A stretch of 64,000 nt of DNA from Crocinitomicaceae bacterium (GCA_023957475.1 JAMLHA010000001.1:124001-188000); one strand, 5' to 3'. Shown: positions 26,039 through 35,107, counted from the first letter of the stretch. The notes: a model not told the origin generated them from the letters alone. Made by a program: numbers and translations.

Positions 26039-26281
26039 ATGTTAGACTTGAATTTATTAGAGAAGAAATTAGATGAAGCTCTTCAAAATGAAACAGTTGA
26101 GTCTATGACTACATGGCTATCCCAGAGAAGGCTTAAAGAACTTTTCGATTTAATGGGAGAAGGGAATATTGAAGCTTTACCAACAAGTAAAACTTCCTTT
26201 AATCAAACAAATGATATTATTATAAAAAGTAATACCATAGAGATGTTATTATTTAATGACGATTATTTTTTTGCTGCTTAA
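26039..26281 (+). CDS. small acidic protein, candidate antitoxin
   Basis: This 80-residue protein starts with a helical segment (LNLLEKKLDEALQNETVESM, then TWLSQRRLKELFDLMGEG). After a polar linker rich in Asn/Thr it ends in a hydrophobic-aromatic tail, TIEMLLFNDDYFFAA. Chaperone-dependent antitoxins carry a short C-terminal chaperone-addiction segment with exposed aromatic residues, and this tail has that look. The gene lies 6 bp after the candidate toxin and 11 bp before the SecB-like chaperone. I recognise no domain; the role is inferred from position and shape. Confidence 0.5.
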   Translation: MLDLNLLEKKLDEALQNETVESMTTWLSQRRLKELFDLMGEGNIEALPTSKTSFNQTNDIIIKSNTIEMLLFNDDYFFAA

Positions 26282-26292
26282 ATACCAAATAG

Positions 26293-26724
26293 ATGAGTAT
26301 TGAACGTCAAATACAATTAAAATTTCTTGGTGTTGATTTTCCAGTGGTAAATGTCAATTCGAAACAATCCTTTTCAGGAGAAGAAGAAGTTTTGATAAAT
26401 ATTGAGCCACAAATTTATTATCCAAAAGACGCTCCCAATATCTTTAAAATCATTCAAAATGTTCAAATATCCGTAGAAAATTATTTTACTATTTCTATTG
26501 TTGCAGTTGGAGGTTTTGAATTGAATAATGTTGAAGATGAAGAACTAAAAAAACATTTTATAAATGTAAATGCACCTGCAATTATGTTTCCGTATGTTCG
26601 TTCTTTTATCACAACATTGACTTCAAATTTAGGAAATGTCATGGGGACTCTTAATATTCCTCCACAATTTTTTAAAGGTGATTTTCAAGTTGTCACAGAC
26701 GAGGATTTTTCTGATGAAATCTGA
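26293..26724 (+). CDS. SecB-like chaperone of a toxin-antitoxin-chaperone cassette
   Basis: The 143-residue product has a clear SecB core in its second half: NVNAPAIMFPYVRSFITTLT followed by LNIPPQFF, equivalent to the CPxxLFPYAR and LxPVNF motifs of SecB. Housekeeping SecB delivers preproteins to SecA and is typical of Proteobacteria. SecB-like proteins encoded directly after a toxin and antitoxin act as dedicated chaperones that stabilise the antitoxin, as in the mycobacterial HigB1-HigA1-Rv1957 and E. coli CmdTAC systems. The gene order here (toxin, antitoxin, chaperone) is the same. Confidence 0.8.
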   Translation: MSIERQIQLKFLGVDFPVVNVNSKQSFSGEEEVLINIEPQIYYPKDAPNIFKIIQNVQISVENYFTISIVAVGGFELNNVEDEELKKHFINVNAPAIMFPYVRSFITTLTSNLGNVMGTLNIPPQFFKGDFQVVTDEDFSDEI

Positions 26725-26854
26725 TTTAATATTTTTCTCCAAAACAAATTTATCGTAACTTTTTGTCCCTTTTAAGTAAAAAATCAATGGATAAAAACTA
26801 TACTATTTCTTATTTCTCATTTTGTAAATAGGTGTACCTTATAAAAATGATTTG

Positions 26855-27244
26855 ATGACAAACAAATTAGAAACTCTTAATCATTTGATTGAACTTCTAA
26901 CAAAGCAGACGAACTACTTGAAGGTTTTGATTATTTCAATAATCAGTCAACAAAAAAGGGTATTATACCAATTGTATTTATAAAATAGACCAACTATTTT
27001 ATAAATTTACAATGGTTAATGCCGATGATTAAAATGTTTGGAACAATTGAGCGAAGCAAAAATTGGTCTATTATATTTTTCCAATCGGTATTAAAACACT
27101 TTTAAAAAATTCCTATTGCGAAGAAATTCAATTGAGAAAAAATCTTTATAAAGGGAGAAAATTAGTGGACAAAATTCTTTGTTTAAAAGTTTAGCAGAAC
27201 ATAGTAAAAAAAGCGTTAGAACAAAAGATTGGTCACAATTTTAA
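26855..27244 (+). pseudogene. degenerate gene interrupted by a MITE-like repeat
   Basis: An ATG at 26855 begins MTNKLETLNHLIELLTKQ; after a frame change near 26910 the reading continues ADELLEGFDYFNNQSTKKG up to about 26958. An inverted-repeat element (26961-27093) follows, after which protein-like fragments resume (KISGQNSLFKSLAEHSKK, then TKDWSQF and a TAA at 27242-27244). The fragments look like one former small gene broken by frameshifts and the element. No family is recognised. Confidence 0.4.
26961..27093. mobile_element. 133-bp MITE-like inverted-repeat element
   Basis: The ends are imperfect inverted repeats of about 30 bp. The left arm (26961-26993) reads TATACCAATTG, then ATAAAATAGACCAA; the right arm (27063-27093), read on the other strand, is AATACCGATTG, then ATATAATAGACCAA. 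The left arm is also partly complementary to the adjoining CTATTTTATAAATTTACAAT, giving an alternative hairpin. No open frame is present and I could not identify a target duplication with confidence. It lies within a degraded gene upstream of hsdR. Confidence 0.55.
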
Positions 27245-27335
27245 TTCATAACATTAGATACGTTTATTCAGCACAATATCTCATAAATCAAAACGGATAT
27301 TTAAAAAAGCATTATCTTTACTACCAGAACTAACT

Positions 27336-30300
27336 ATGCAAACAAATTTTGGTTTTATAGAAGCGGAGTTTCCAGAGGTATATGCAGAGGTCGTATTGGC
27401 CGAAAAACATGCTTGTACTCAACCTCGCTATGCTGTAGTTTGTTGTCGTATTGCTATTGAACGTCTTACAATATGGCTGTATGAAAATGACCCAGAATTA
27501 GAATTGCCTTATGATACTAACCTAAATTCATTGATTCGTAATTATGAATTTAAACAATTGATACCTCAAGATTTATACATTGGTTTAGATATCATTCGTC
27601 GCTCGGGCAATAAAGGAGCACATGGTGAAAAGGTAAAAGCCTATGATGCTCTTGCGGTATTAAAGCATACATTTCGCTATGTTTCTTGGGTAAGTAAATT
27701 TTATAGTGAGAAAAACCCCGAAATAACTTCTTTCAACGAGCAATTAATTCCAACAGGAGAAGAAGACGACAAAAGCAAGAAAGAACTAAAGAAGATTGCA
27801 GAAGAAAGAGAAAAAGAGCGAATTGAACACGAAAAGAAATTAAAAGAGTTAGCTGCAATTGAGGCTGAAAACGAACAACTTCGTCAAGAATTAGCAGCAC
27901 AAAAACAACGTTATACAGAACGCAAACAAAAACGACACCAACAGTATTTGGATAAAACTGTTGTGCCGTTACTTTCTACCGAACAAGAAACCCGCAAGCA
28001 ACTCATTGATTTGTTGCTATTTGAAGCAGGTTGGAAAAATCTACGAGAAGGGGTGGACATTGAATTTGAGGTAATTGGCATGCCTTTTGCTACTAATCCA
28101 TCAGGTAAAGGATATGTGGATTATGTTTTGTGGGGAGATAATGGTAAACCTTTGGCATTGGTAGAAGCAAAGTCAACATTGCACGATGCAACAAAAGGTA
28201 AGCATCAAGCATATTTATATGCCGATTGTTTGGAAAAAATGACAGGTCAACGCCCTATTATTTTCTATTCAAACGGTTTTGAAACGTTCTTGTGGGACGA
28301 TCAATTTTATCCACCGAGAAGAGTTTCGGGTTTTTACTCCAAAGCAGAACTTCAAACAGTTATCCAACGAAGAGGAGAGCATCTGGATTTGCGTCAATTT
28401 AAAGTGAATCGTGAAATTGCTGGTCGCCCTTACCAATTGCAAGCCATTCAGGCCATTGCAGAAACATGCACAGGAGAATATCAAAATAGAATTGTAGGAC
28501 GCCATCGCAAAGCCTTACTTGTTATGGCAACAGGAAGTGGAAAGACCAGAACCGCAGCCGCAATTGTGGATATGTTGACACGCTGTAATTGGGTGAAACG
28601 TGTGTTGTTCCTTGCAGATAGAAACGCTTTGGTATCGCAAGCAAAAGATAGCTTTAAAGAACATTTGCCACAATTATCTTCAATTGACCTAACAAAAGAC
28701 AAGGAAGATGATACTGCTCGATTGGTATTCTCAACCTATCCAACAATGATGAATCTCATCGATTCGATTAGTGCAGGCGGTGAAAAACGTTTTGGCATCA
28801 ATCACTTTGACTTGATTATTATTGATGAGGCACACCGCTCGGTTTACCAAAAATACCAAGCTATATTTGAATACTTTGATTCGTTGTTGATTGGTTTAAC
28901 GGCAACTCCTGTAAAATTCGTAGATAGAAACACCTATTCTTTGTTTGATATCGAAGAAGACAATCCAACTTTTGCCTATGAGTTGAATCAAGCTGTTTCA
29001 GATGGTTATTTGGTGCCGCCAAAAGCAATAAAAGTTCCACTGAAATTTCCAAGAGAAGGTATTAAATACAATGAATTAAGTGATGCAGATAAAAAGCATT
29101 ACGAAGAATTGTTTGGCATTGCAACGGCATCTTCAGAAACTTCTTCAGAATTGGATATATCCAAAGAAAAAATCAACCGTTTTTTATTTAATAACGACAC
29201 CGTAGATAAAGTGTTGAATTTGATAATGGAAAGAGGTTTGAGGGTTCAATCGGGAGATAAAATTGGTAAAACCATTATTTTTGCTAAAAATCACCGTCAT
29301 GCTAAGTTCATTGCAGATCGATTCTATAAAAACTACCCTGAATATGGCGGTGGATTTTTGGAAGTGATTGATAATTACAACGACAAAGCCGAAGATTTGT
29401 TGAAGCGTTTTTGTTTTGATAAAGGAGATGAAAAAGACCCACAAATAGCCGTTTCAGTCGATATGATGGATACAGGTGTGGATGCACCAAGAGTGCTGAA
29501 TTTGGTGTTTTTTAAAGAAGTGAAATCGTATGCTAAGTTTTGGCAAATGATAGGCCGAGGTACACGTTTATGTCCTCAAATTTTTGGTGTAGGTTCAGAA
29601 AAAGAAAATGACAAACAATTTTTTCTCATCTTTGATATTTGTGGCAATTTTGAGTTTTTTGATGAGTTTCCAGATGGTCACGCTGGCGTAGTTACAAGGT
29701 CTCTTTCAGAATTTTTGTTTAAAGCACAGTTGGAAGTTGTCAGCCTGATTCATTCTAATCCAGAAGCAACACAAGAAGAAAGAGATTTTGCACATGACTA
29801 TACAGAGCAGCTGTATAAAAAAGTAAAAGCACTTGATGAAACACGGTTTATAGTTCGTAAGCATTGGGAGTACGTTAAAAAATATAATATTAGAGAAGAA
29901 TGGAATGAATTGAATCAAAATAAATTAGTTGAAATGAATCTGTATTTAGGAAAGTTGATACCTACCAATGAAGATGTAGATGAGTTGGCTAAAAAGTTTG
30001 ATTTGTTGATTTATCGGTTGGAATTAGCGCTTTTGACACAACATAGTAGTATATCCAAACAGATCGATAAAATTGTAGATATAGGGGGAAGATTGTTGAA
30101 ACACAAAAATATTCCATCAGTTAAAAGGAAAGAAGAAGAGTTGATAAAGACACAATCAATTGCTTTTTGGGAATCCATTTCTCTTAAAAGATTAGAAAAA
30201 TTGCGCATTGAATTAAGAGATTTGATGCAATTTCTACAAAATGAAAAAGAAAGTCCTATTTTTTCACGTTTTGAGGATACCTTAAATTTACAAGATGTAA

Positions 30301-30800
30301 AAGAAACGCTTATTCTTGATAATCATTCGCATTTGGAAAATTATCGTATGCGAATTGAAAATTTCATCCAAAAGAATAAAAATCATTTGGTTATAGATAA
30401 AATCTATCGCAATATTCCCATTACAAAAGATGAATTAATCCTATTAGAGGACTTTCTAACACATGAAAAGTTTAATTTATCGGAAATAGAGAAAGAATTC
30501 CAGACCAAATCTTTAGGTGTTTTTGTAAGGAAAATACTTGGGTTAGATATTCAAGCAGCCCAAAAACATTTTGCAGCGTTTATTCAAGAAGAAAATTTAA
30601 ATAATAATCAAATTCAATTTATCAATTTATTGGTTAATTATTTGAATCGAAATGGTGTTATAGATAGAGCGATGTTAACTCAATCGCCGTTTACCTCCAT
30701 CAATGATAATGGATTGTTTGGTGTATTTGAAGATAGTGGAAAAGCAATGAAAGTGATACAATTGATTGATAAACTTGAAAATGGATTACTTGGAGCATAA
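27336..30800 (+). CDS. hsdR: type I restriction endonuclease subunit R (EcoEI-like)
   Basis: HsdR is the ATP-driven translocase and nuclease of the type I complex. The 1154-residue frame is intact. Residues ~1-110 form a DUF4145-like helical domain (EKHACTQPRYAVVCCRIAIE). A charged coiled coil (residues ~145-205) follows, then the PD-(D/E)xK nuclease with Asp262 and Glu277-Ala-Lys279. The helicase has Walker A GSGKT (400-404), DEAH (497-500) and the motif VI region GRGTRLCP. The C-terminal ~350 residues match EcoEI-type subunits. With hsdM frameshifted and hsdS truncated, HsdR has no evident complete partner in this locus. It is separated from hsdS by the toxin-antitoxin-chaperone cassette. 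Confidence 0.92.
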   Translation: MQTNFGFIEAEFPEVYAEVVLAEKHACTQPRYAVVCCRIAIERLTIWLYENDPELELPYDTNLNSLIRNYEFKQLIPQDLYIGLDIIRRSGNKGAHGEKVKAYDALAVLKHTFRYVSWVSKFYSEKNPEITSFNEQLIPTGEEDDKSKKELKKIAEEREKERIEHEKKLKELAAIEAENEQLRQELAAQKQRYTERKQKRHQQYLDKTVVPLLSTEQETRKQLIDLLLFEAGWKNLREGVDIEFEVIGMPFATNPSGKGYVDYVLWGDNGKPLALVEAKSTLHDATKGKHQAYLYADCLEKMTGQRPIIFYSNGFETFLWDDQFYPPRRVSGFYSKAELQTVIQRRGEHLDLRQFKVNREIAGRPYQLQAIQAIAETCTGEYQNRIVGRHRKALLVMATGSGKTRTAAAIVDMLTRCNWVKRVLFLADRNALVSQAKDSFKEHLPQLSSIDLTKDKEDDTARLVFSTYPTMMNLIDSISAGGEKRFGINHFDLIIIDEAHRSVYQKYQAIFEYFDSLLIGLTATPVKFVDRNTYSLFDIEEDNPTFAYELNQAVSDGYLVPPKAIKVPLKFPREGIKYNELSDADKKHYEELFGIATASSETSSELDISKEKINRFLFNNDTVDKVLNLIMERGLRVQSGDKIGKTIIFAKNHRHAKFIADRFYKNYPEYGGGFLEVIDNYNDKAEDLLKRFCFDKGDEKDPQIAVSVDMMDTGVDAPRVLNLVFFKEVKSYAKFWQMIGRGTRLCPQIFGVGSEKENDKQFFLIFDICGNFEFFDEFPDGHAGVVTRSLSEFLFKAQLEVVSLIHSNPEATQEERDFAHDYTEQLYKKVKALDETRFIVRKHWEYVKKYNIREEWNELNQNKLVEMNLYLGKLIPTNEDVDELAKKFDLLIYRLELALLTQHSSISKQIDKIVDIGGRLLKHKNIPSVKRKEEELIKTQSIAFWESISLKRLEKLRIELRDLMQFLQNEKESPIFSRFEDTLNLQDVKETLILDNHSHLENYRMRIENFIQKNKNHLVIDKIYRNIPITKDELILLEDFLTHEKFNLSEIEKEFQTKSLGVFVRKILGLDIQAAQKHFAAFIQEENLNNNQIQFINLLVNYLNRNGVIDRAMLTQSPFTSINDNGLFGVFEDSGKAMKVIQLIDKLENGLLGA

Positions 30801-30864
30801 AACGACTAATTCTCTTGCTTTTCATCAAAATCTTTTGTATATTTACGTATAAATTAATCGCAAT

Positions 30865-31119
30865 ATGGATAAAACGACAAAAACGGTATTGGGTATTTTA
30901 GCTGCTGGGGCAGTTGGAGTGGCTATAGGTATGCTGTTGGCACCAGATAAAGGAGAGGAAACTCGTCGCAAATTGAAAGATAAATTAGGCGATTTAGGAG
31001 ATAAATTGGATGAGGTGATGGATGAAATCAAAGATACTGGAAGTGAAGTGCTGAGTCAATTAAAAGACCAATTGGCAAGTGCAAAAGAAGAATTGTCTTC
31101 TATGTCTGATAAAAGCTAA
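30865..31119 (+). CDS. YtxH domain-containing small membrane protein
   Basis: This 84-residue protein has one N-terminal membrane segment (TVLGILAAGAVGVAIGMLLA) followed at once by PDKGEETRRKLKDKL and a long amphipathic helix. That is the YtxH/gas-vesicle-like layout, whose role in envelope stress is only loosely defined. A gene for a two-helix membrane protein follows 8 bp later, and the two commonly occur together in Bacteroidota. Confidence 0.85.
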   Translation: MDKTTKTVLGILAAGAVGVAIGMLLAPDKGEETRRKLKDKLGDLGDKLDEVMDEIKDTGSEVLSQLKDQLASAKEELSSMSDKS

Positions 31120-31127
31120 ATTATATT

Positions 31128-31823
31128 TTGCAACAAAAAGAACCAACATTTCGAGAGATTATTGAACGATTAACGTCCAACACAAAACGTTACATTCAAT
31201 CGCAGACAAAATCGGCACAATTGGAAATCTATGAAGGGTTAACCAATCTTGTTTCTGCCGGTATAAATGCTGTGATTGTTGGCGTTATTGCCTTGTTTGT
31301 CTTGTTTTTTGTCAATATTGGCGTTGCCCAATTGATTGGTGAACAGCTTGGAAGAGTTAGTTTAGGTTATTTGATTGTGGCTGGTTTTTATTTGTTAATT
31401 CTTATTGTTTATCTACTGATAAATAGACAATCGAAGAAAAGTAACCGCTTCAAAAATGTTATTTTAAAACAAGTTTCCAAAACACATACAGATTTTGATG
31501 CGTTACTGCAAGAACAAGAAATCGTTAAAGGAGAAAAAGAAGTTGCGTGGCAAGCTGTTCAGAACGATGTGGATGAACTGAAAGTTAAAATTTATGGAGA
31601 TGAGCAAGATGAAACATTAAACGAAGAAGAAACTTCTTTTTTGCCACGACCTTTGCTTTCTTCAGCAATTGATTTTGCGTTTAAACGCTTTGTTTTTAAA
31701 CGAAAAACGAATTTTAATAACAAATTACGCCCTTTGTTAGTCGAATTATTGGTTGAAACAGCAGTATTTTCAGAACAAAAATTAAAACACTTTTTTAAAC
31801 GTTCTGAAAAAGAAGAACAATAA
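31128..31823 (+). CDS. membrane protein with two central transmembrane helices (phage-holin-3_6-like)
   Basis: The 231-residue product has an N-terminal amphipathic part (FREIIERLTSNTKRYIQSQT), two membrane helices (INAVIVGVIALFVLFFVNIG and LGYLIVAGFYLLILIVYLLI) and a long charged C-terminal region. The first half fits the holin superfamily III/YqjD-like proteins that accompany YtxH proteins. The start is TTG at 31128 because no ATG is available before the conserved region. Function is unknown. Confidence 0.65.
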   Translation: MQQKEPTFREIIERLTSNTKRYIQSQTKSAQLEIYEGLTNLVSAGINAVIVGVIALFVLFFVNIGVAQLIGEQLGRVSLGYLIVAGFYLLILIVYLLINRQSKKSNRFKNVILKQVSKTHTDFDALLQEQEIVKGEKEVAWQAVQNDVDELKVKIYGDEQDETLNEEETSFLPRPLLSSAIDFAFKRFVFKRKTNFNNKLRPLLVELLVETAVFSEQKLKHFFKRSEKEEQ

Positions 31824-31832
31824 CTTTGTAAC

Positions 31833-32945
31833 ATGGAAAAAGTCAGTAATTCTTTTTTAGTTCGATTGGCCCTAACGTTGTTTAGCTTAATAGCTCTTTC
31901 ATCTATTTTAGTTGCAGGAAAATACATTATTGCTCCTTTCTTTTTGGCTTTTTTATTGGCAATATTGTTTTTGCCTTTTGTGCAATTTTTGGAGCGTAAA
32001 TTGTGGTTTGGAAGAGCGCTCTCCACGCTTTCTGCAATGGCTGTAATGTTGATACTTATTGCCTTGTTCATTTTCTTTTTTGGAAGTCAATTAGCAGATT
32101 TTAATCAAGATTTACCACGTTTACAGGAGCAATCAACCATAATGTTTAGTCAATTTCAACAATGGATTGACACCACCTTTCATGTTAATTCTAAAAAACA
32201 ATTTGAATACATTGATTTAGGACTTTCTAAATTATTATCTTCTTCTGTACAAATATTAAGCGTAACGTTTAATGTTCTTGCTTCCAGCTTGGCATTTTTA
32301 GTGTTTTTTAGCTTCTTTTTCATATTTGTTCTGAATTATAGAAAAATCCTTGTTTCGTTTCTTTTTCATGTTTTTTCAGAGGAACATAAAAGCACAGTGA
32401 ATAACGTAGTGAATGAGGTGAAGCAAATGACCAAGAGTTATATGCTTGGTTTAGGAATACAAATTATTTTAGTGTTTTTTTTAACAGTAATTGCTCTTTC
32501 GATAATTGGTGTGAAATATGCGGTGTTACTGAGTATATTGACGGCAATTCTCAATATAGTTCCATATATTGGTATTCTTGTTTCTATGGTGTTAACAGCA
32601 TTGATAGCATTGATGCCAGGTGTGCCAATTGATTGTTTATATGTGCTAATTGCTTATGCGATTATCCATTTGATTGATGCGAATATGATTTTACCATTTG
32701 TAGTAGGGTCAAAAGTTAAAATTAATGCATTGGTTACATTTTTGGGTCTATTAATTGGAGAAAGTTTATGGGGCATTTCTGGGATGTTGCTCAGTATTCC
32801 AGCATTAGCAATACTGAAAATTATTATTAACAATATTGATTCGCTTAAACCGTGGGGAATTTTACTTGGAGAGAATGTAAAAGCGGGCAGGAAAAAACGA
32901 AAAATACGCATCACTAAAAAGATAGTGATTGAAGAAAAAGACTAA
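31833..32945 (+). CDS. AI-2E family transporter
   Basis: The 370-residue protein has the hydrophobicity pattern of AI-2E (PerM/TqsA) permeases: about eight membrane helices, a soluble insert near residues 80-130 (DLPRLQEQSTIMFSQFQQWI), and the conserved C-terminal block NIVPYIGILVS, then LIDANMILPFVVGSKVKINA and GISGMLLSIPALAILK. Family members export autoinducer-2 or act as Na+(Li+)/H+ antiporters; the substrate here is undefined. It ends with a basic tail (GRKKRKIRITKK). The gene lies 10 bp after the preceding one and just before the AtpZ-like gene. Confidence 0.88.
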   Translation: MEKVSNSFLVRLALTLFSLIALSSILVAGKYIIAPFFLAFLLAILFLPFVQFLERKLWFGRALSTLSAMAVMLILIALFIFFFGSQLADFNQDLPRLQEQSTIMFSQFQQWIDTTFHVNSKKQFEYIDLGLSKLLSSSVQILSVTFNVLASSLAFLVFFSFFFIFVLNYRKILVSFLFHVFSEEHKSTVNNVVNEVKQMTKSYMLGLGIQIILVFFLTVIALSIIGVKYAVLLSILTAILNIVPYIGILVSMVLTALIALMPGVPIDCLYVLIAYAIIHLIDANMILPFVVGSKVKINALVTFLGLLIGESLWGISGMLLSIPALAILKIIINNIDSLKPWGILLGENVKAGRKKRKIRITKKIVIEEKD

Positions 32946-32956
32946 AGCGATTGACT

Positions 32957-33205
32957 ATGGGAAATTCAAATGATAATTCTGCTAAGAAAAAAATAAATAC
33001 TTTTGCGCGCTTTTCAACGGTGGGTATTCAAATGGGTGTTATCATTGGAGGTTTTGCTGTTTTGGGAAATTATTTAGATAAAAAATACGAAACAGAAACA
33101 CCTTGGTGGACCTTGGGATTGGTACTTTTTGGAGTTGGAGCTGGTTTAACCTTGGTAATCAAAGAAGCTATTAAAATGAGCAATCAACAAGATGACAAAA
33201 AATAA
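32957..33205 (+). CDS. AtpZ/AtpI-like protein of the ATP synthase locus
   Basis: The ~82-residue protein starts at ATG 32957 (an in-frame TTG at 32951 is less likely). It has two membrane segments, STVGIQMGVIIGGFAVLGNY and WWTLGLVLFGVGAGLTLVIK, separated by LDKKYETETP. This is the AtpZ/AtpI layout; such proteins are thought to help c-ring assembly or cation supply for F-type ATP synthase. The 3' end overlaps the next gene by 14 bp. Confidence 0.85.
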   Translation: MGNSNDNSAKKKINTFARFSTVGIQMGVIIGGFAVLGNYLDKKYETETPWWTLGLVLFGVGAGLTLVIKEAIKMSNQQDDKK

Positions 33206-33581
33206 ATACATTCAATACATCAGTGGTTCAATCATAACGGTTTTACTTATTTTTGGTGGACTTCATGCTTTTCATATCGTCACGTTGCCCATAAAACTTT
33301 TTGTATTGATTTATTGCATTATTCCCATTCTCTTTTTGAGTAGCATTTATGTTGTTTCAGGAGATCAATCCAAGGTGGAAGTATTTGTACAACGCTTTAT
33401 GTTGTTGACTACCTTTCAATTGCTAACCAATTTATTTTTAATAGCTTCAGTTTGGTATGCCGCAAAACCTTATTTAAAACAATTTGGACTACAATTGGTC
33501 ACCGTTTTTGTGATTTTAATGGCAATACAGTCATTATTACTAATTCAATTTAGTGCAGCCAATCTCACGAATAAAAAATAA
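33192..33581 (+). CDS. ATP synthase-associated membrane protein, AtpI-like position
   Basis: This 129-residue protein has four predicted membrane helices (SIITVLLIFGGLHAFHIV, IKLFVLIYCIIPILFLSSIY, MLLTTFQLLTNLFLIASVWY, LVTVFVILMAIQSLLLIQFS). It overlaps the AtpZ-like gene by 14 bp and precedes atpB by 92 bp, the usual place of an uncharacterised ATP synthase accessory protein in Bacteroidota. No catalytic motif is visible. Confidence 0.6.
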   Translation: MTKNKYIQYISGSIITVLLIFGGLHAFHIVTLPIKLFVLIYCIIPILFLSSIYVVSGDQSKVEVFVQRFMLLTTFQLLTNLFLIASVWYAAKPYLKQFGLQLVTVFVILMAIQSLLLIQFSAANLTNKK

Positions 33582-33627
33582 ATAAAAAATTCTTTCTTAT
33601 TTATACTGTTTCTTAAGAAAGTTTAGC

Positions 33628-33635
33628 TAACTTTG
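33628..33635 (+). promoter_or_regulatory. -7 box of the ATP synthase operon
   Basis: TAACTTTG matches TAnnTTTG exactly and lies 38 bp before the atpB ATG. The -33 element is poor (only T-rich sequence near 33604-33610). It suggests that atpBEFHA can be transcribed separately from the accessory genes upstream. Confidence 0.5.
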
Positions 33636-33673
33636 CGCCAAATTTTTAAAGTAGATCCAAACTTTTTGGTGCA

Positions 33674-34789
33674 ATGATTGGTCAAAATACAATAAAATCA
33701 GTATTGCTAGCAATTTCAGTTTTGCTAGTATCATTAGTTTCATTTGCAGAAACAACTCATAAAAAAGATGAACTAGAATTAGAACATGAGTTCGATATTA
33801 GTGGATTGATAATGCACCACATAAAAGATGCTCACGAAATTCATTTATGGGGAGGAGCACACGACGGTGTTTCTATTTATTTACCAATTATTTTGTTGGA
33901 TAACGGTACAAAAGTGTTTTCATCATCACATTTGTATCATGGAGAAGAAATGACAGCAGAAGATCATGCCACTCATGAAACAATTCATTATACAGTTGGA
34001 GTTGGGCCTGCAGAAGGTTACGCTTTGTACCACGAAAAAATCTATAAATTAGACAATGGAGAATTGCATTTTGAAGACGGACATCCGCACAATGCAAAAC
34101 CTACAAGTTTGTCAATGACAAAAAATGTAATTGTATTATTAATAGTTGCTTTGTTGGTTTGTTGGTTTGCGTTTTCAACTGCTAAATATTACAAGAAAAA
34201 TGGTGCTGTAGCTCCAAAAGGAATTGCTAAATTTATTGAACCGTTAGTGATTTTTGTTCGTGATGATATTGCAAAAGACAATATTGGTGAGCACAAATAC
34301 ATGAAATACACACCTTATTTATTGACTATATTTTTCTTTATCTTAACGGGTAACTTATTGGGATTGCTTCCAATGTTGGGTGCAAACTTGACTGGAAACA
34401 TCACCATTACATTCTTTTTAGCTGTTTGTACATTGTTGGCAACAGTTTTCTCAGGAAACAAAAATTATTGGAAGCACATATTTGCAACTCCAGGTGTGCC
34501 AAAGCCGTTGTTGATTATTATGATGCCAATAGAATTAGTAGGTATTCTTACAAAACCATTTGCATTGATGATACGTTTGTTTGCAAACATGACAGCAGGA
34601 CACGTTATTATTTTGGCATTTGTAGGTATTATTTTTATCAATAAAAACATTGCATGGGGTGCGTTATCCGTGCCAATGGCATTGTTTATTTCGGTATTGG
34701 AGATATTGGTGGCGTTTTTACAAGCATATTTATTTGCAATGCTTTCTGCATTGTTTATAAGTGCGGCGGTAGAAGAAGATCATCATTAA
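33674..34789 (+). CDS. atpB: F0F1 ATP synthase subunit a
   Basis: Subunit a forms the stationary half-channels for protons in the membrane. The 371-residue protein is longer than the E. coli form because of a signal peptide (SVLLAISVLLVSLVSFAE) and a ~120-residue His/Glu-rich extracytoplasmic domain, as usual in Bacteroidota. The functional core is in the second half: LIRPFANM-like MIRLFANMTAGH contains the essential Arg301. The gene leads atpBEFHA. Confidence 0.95.
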   Translation: MIGQNTIKSVLLAISVLLVSLVSFAETTHKKDELELEHEFDISGLIMHHIKDAHEIHLWGGAHDGVSIYLPIILLDNGTKVFSSSHLYHGEEMTAEDHATHETIHYTVGVGPAEGYALYHEKIYKLDNGELHFEDGHPHNAKPTSLSMTKNVIVLLIVALLVCWFAFSTAKYYKKNGAVAPKGIAKFIEPLVIFVRDDIAKDNIGEHKYMKYTPYLLTIFFFILTGNLLGLLPMLGANLTGNITITFFLAVCTLLATVFSGNKNYWKHIFATPGVPKPLLIIMMPIELVGILTKPFALMIRLFANMTAGHVIILAFVGIIFINKNIAWGALSVPMALFISVLEILVAFLQAYLFAMLSALFISAAVEEDHH

Positions 34790-34815
34790 TTAGTAATTTG
34801 TTAACTTAAAAATAA

Positions 34816-35028
<213 letters not shown>

Positions 35029-35037
35029 GAAGCCGTA

Positions 35038-35066
35038 TCGGTTTGCAACGGTTGGTTGCAAACCGA
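35038..35066 (+). promoter_or_regulatory. hairpin between atpE and atpF
   Basis: TCGGTTTGCAAC (35038-35049) and GTTGCAAACCGA (35055-35066) are fully complementary, giving a 12-bp stem with a five-base loop. It is followed by TATTTTTAAAAAAG rather than a long T-tract. It may act as a partial terminator or 3'-end stabiliser for the abundant atpE message. Confidence 0.6.
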
Positions 35067-35107
35067 TATTTTTAAAAAAGCATTAATAACAAATAATAAA
35101 TAAATAA

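Noticed and set aside
26293..26724. Housekeeping SecB
   Set aside because: The protein keeps the SecB core, but Bacteroidota generally do not rely on SecB and the gene is embedded directly after two small genes in a defence locus, so a dedicated chaperone is the better reading.
31592..32071. 159-codon minus-strand frame across the holin-like and AI-2E genes
   Set aside because: It is antisense to two good membrane-protein genes and is Asn/Lys-rich without domain features.
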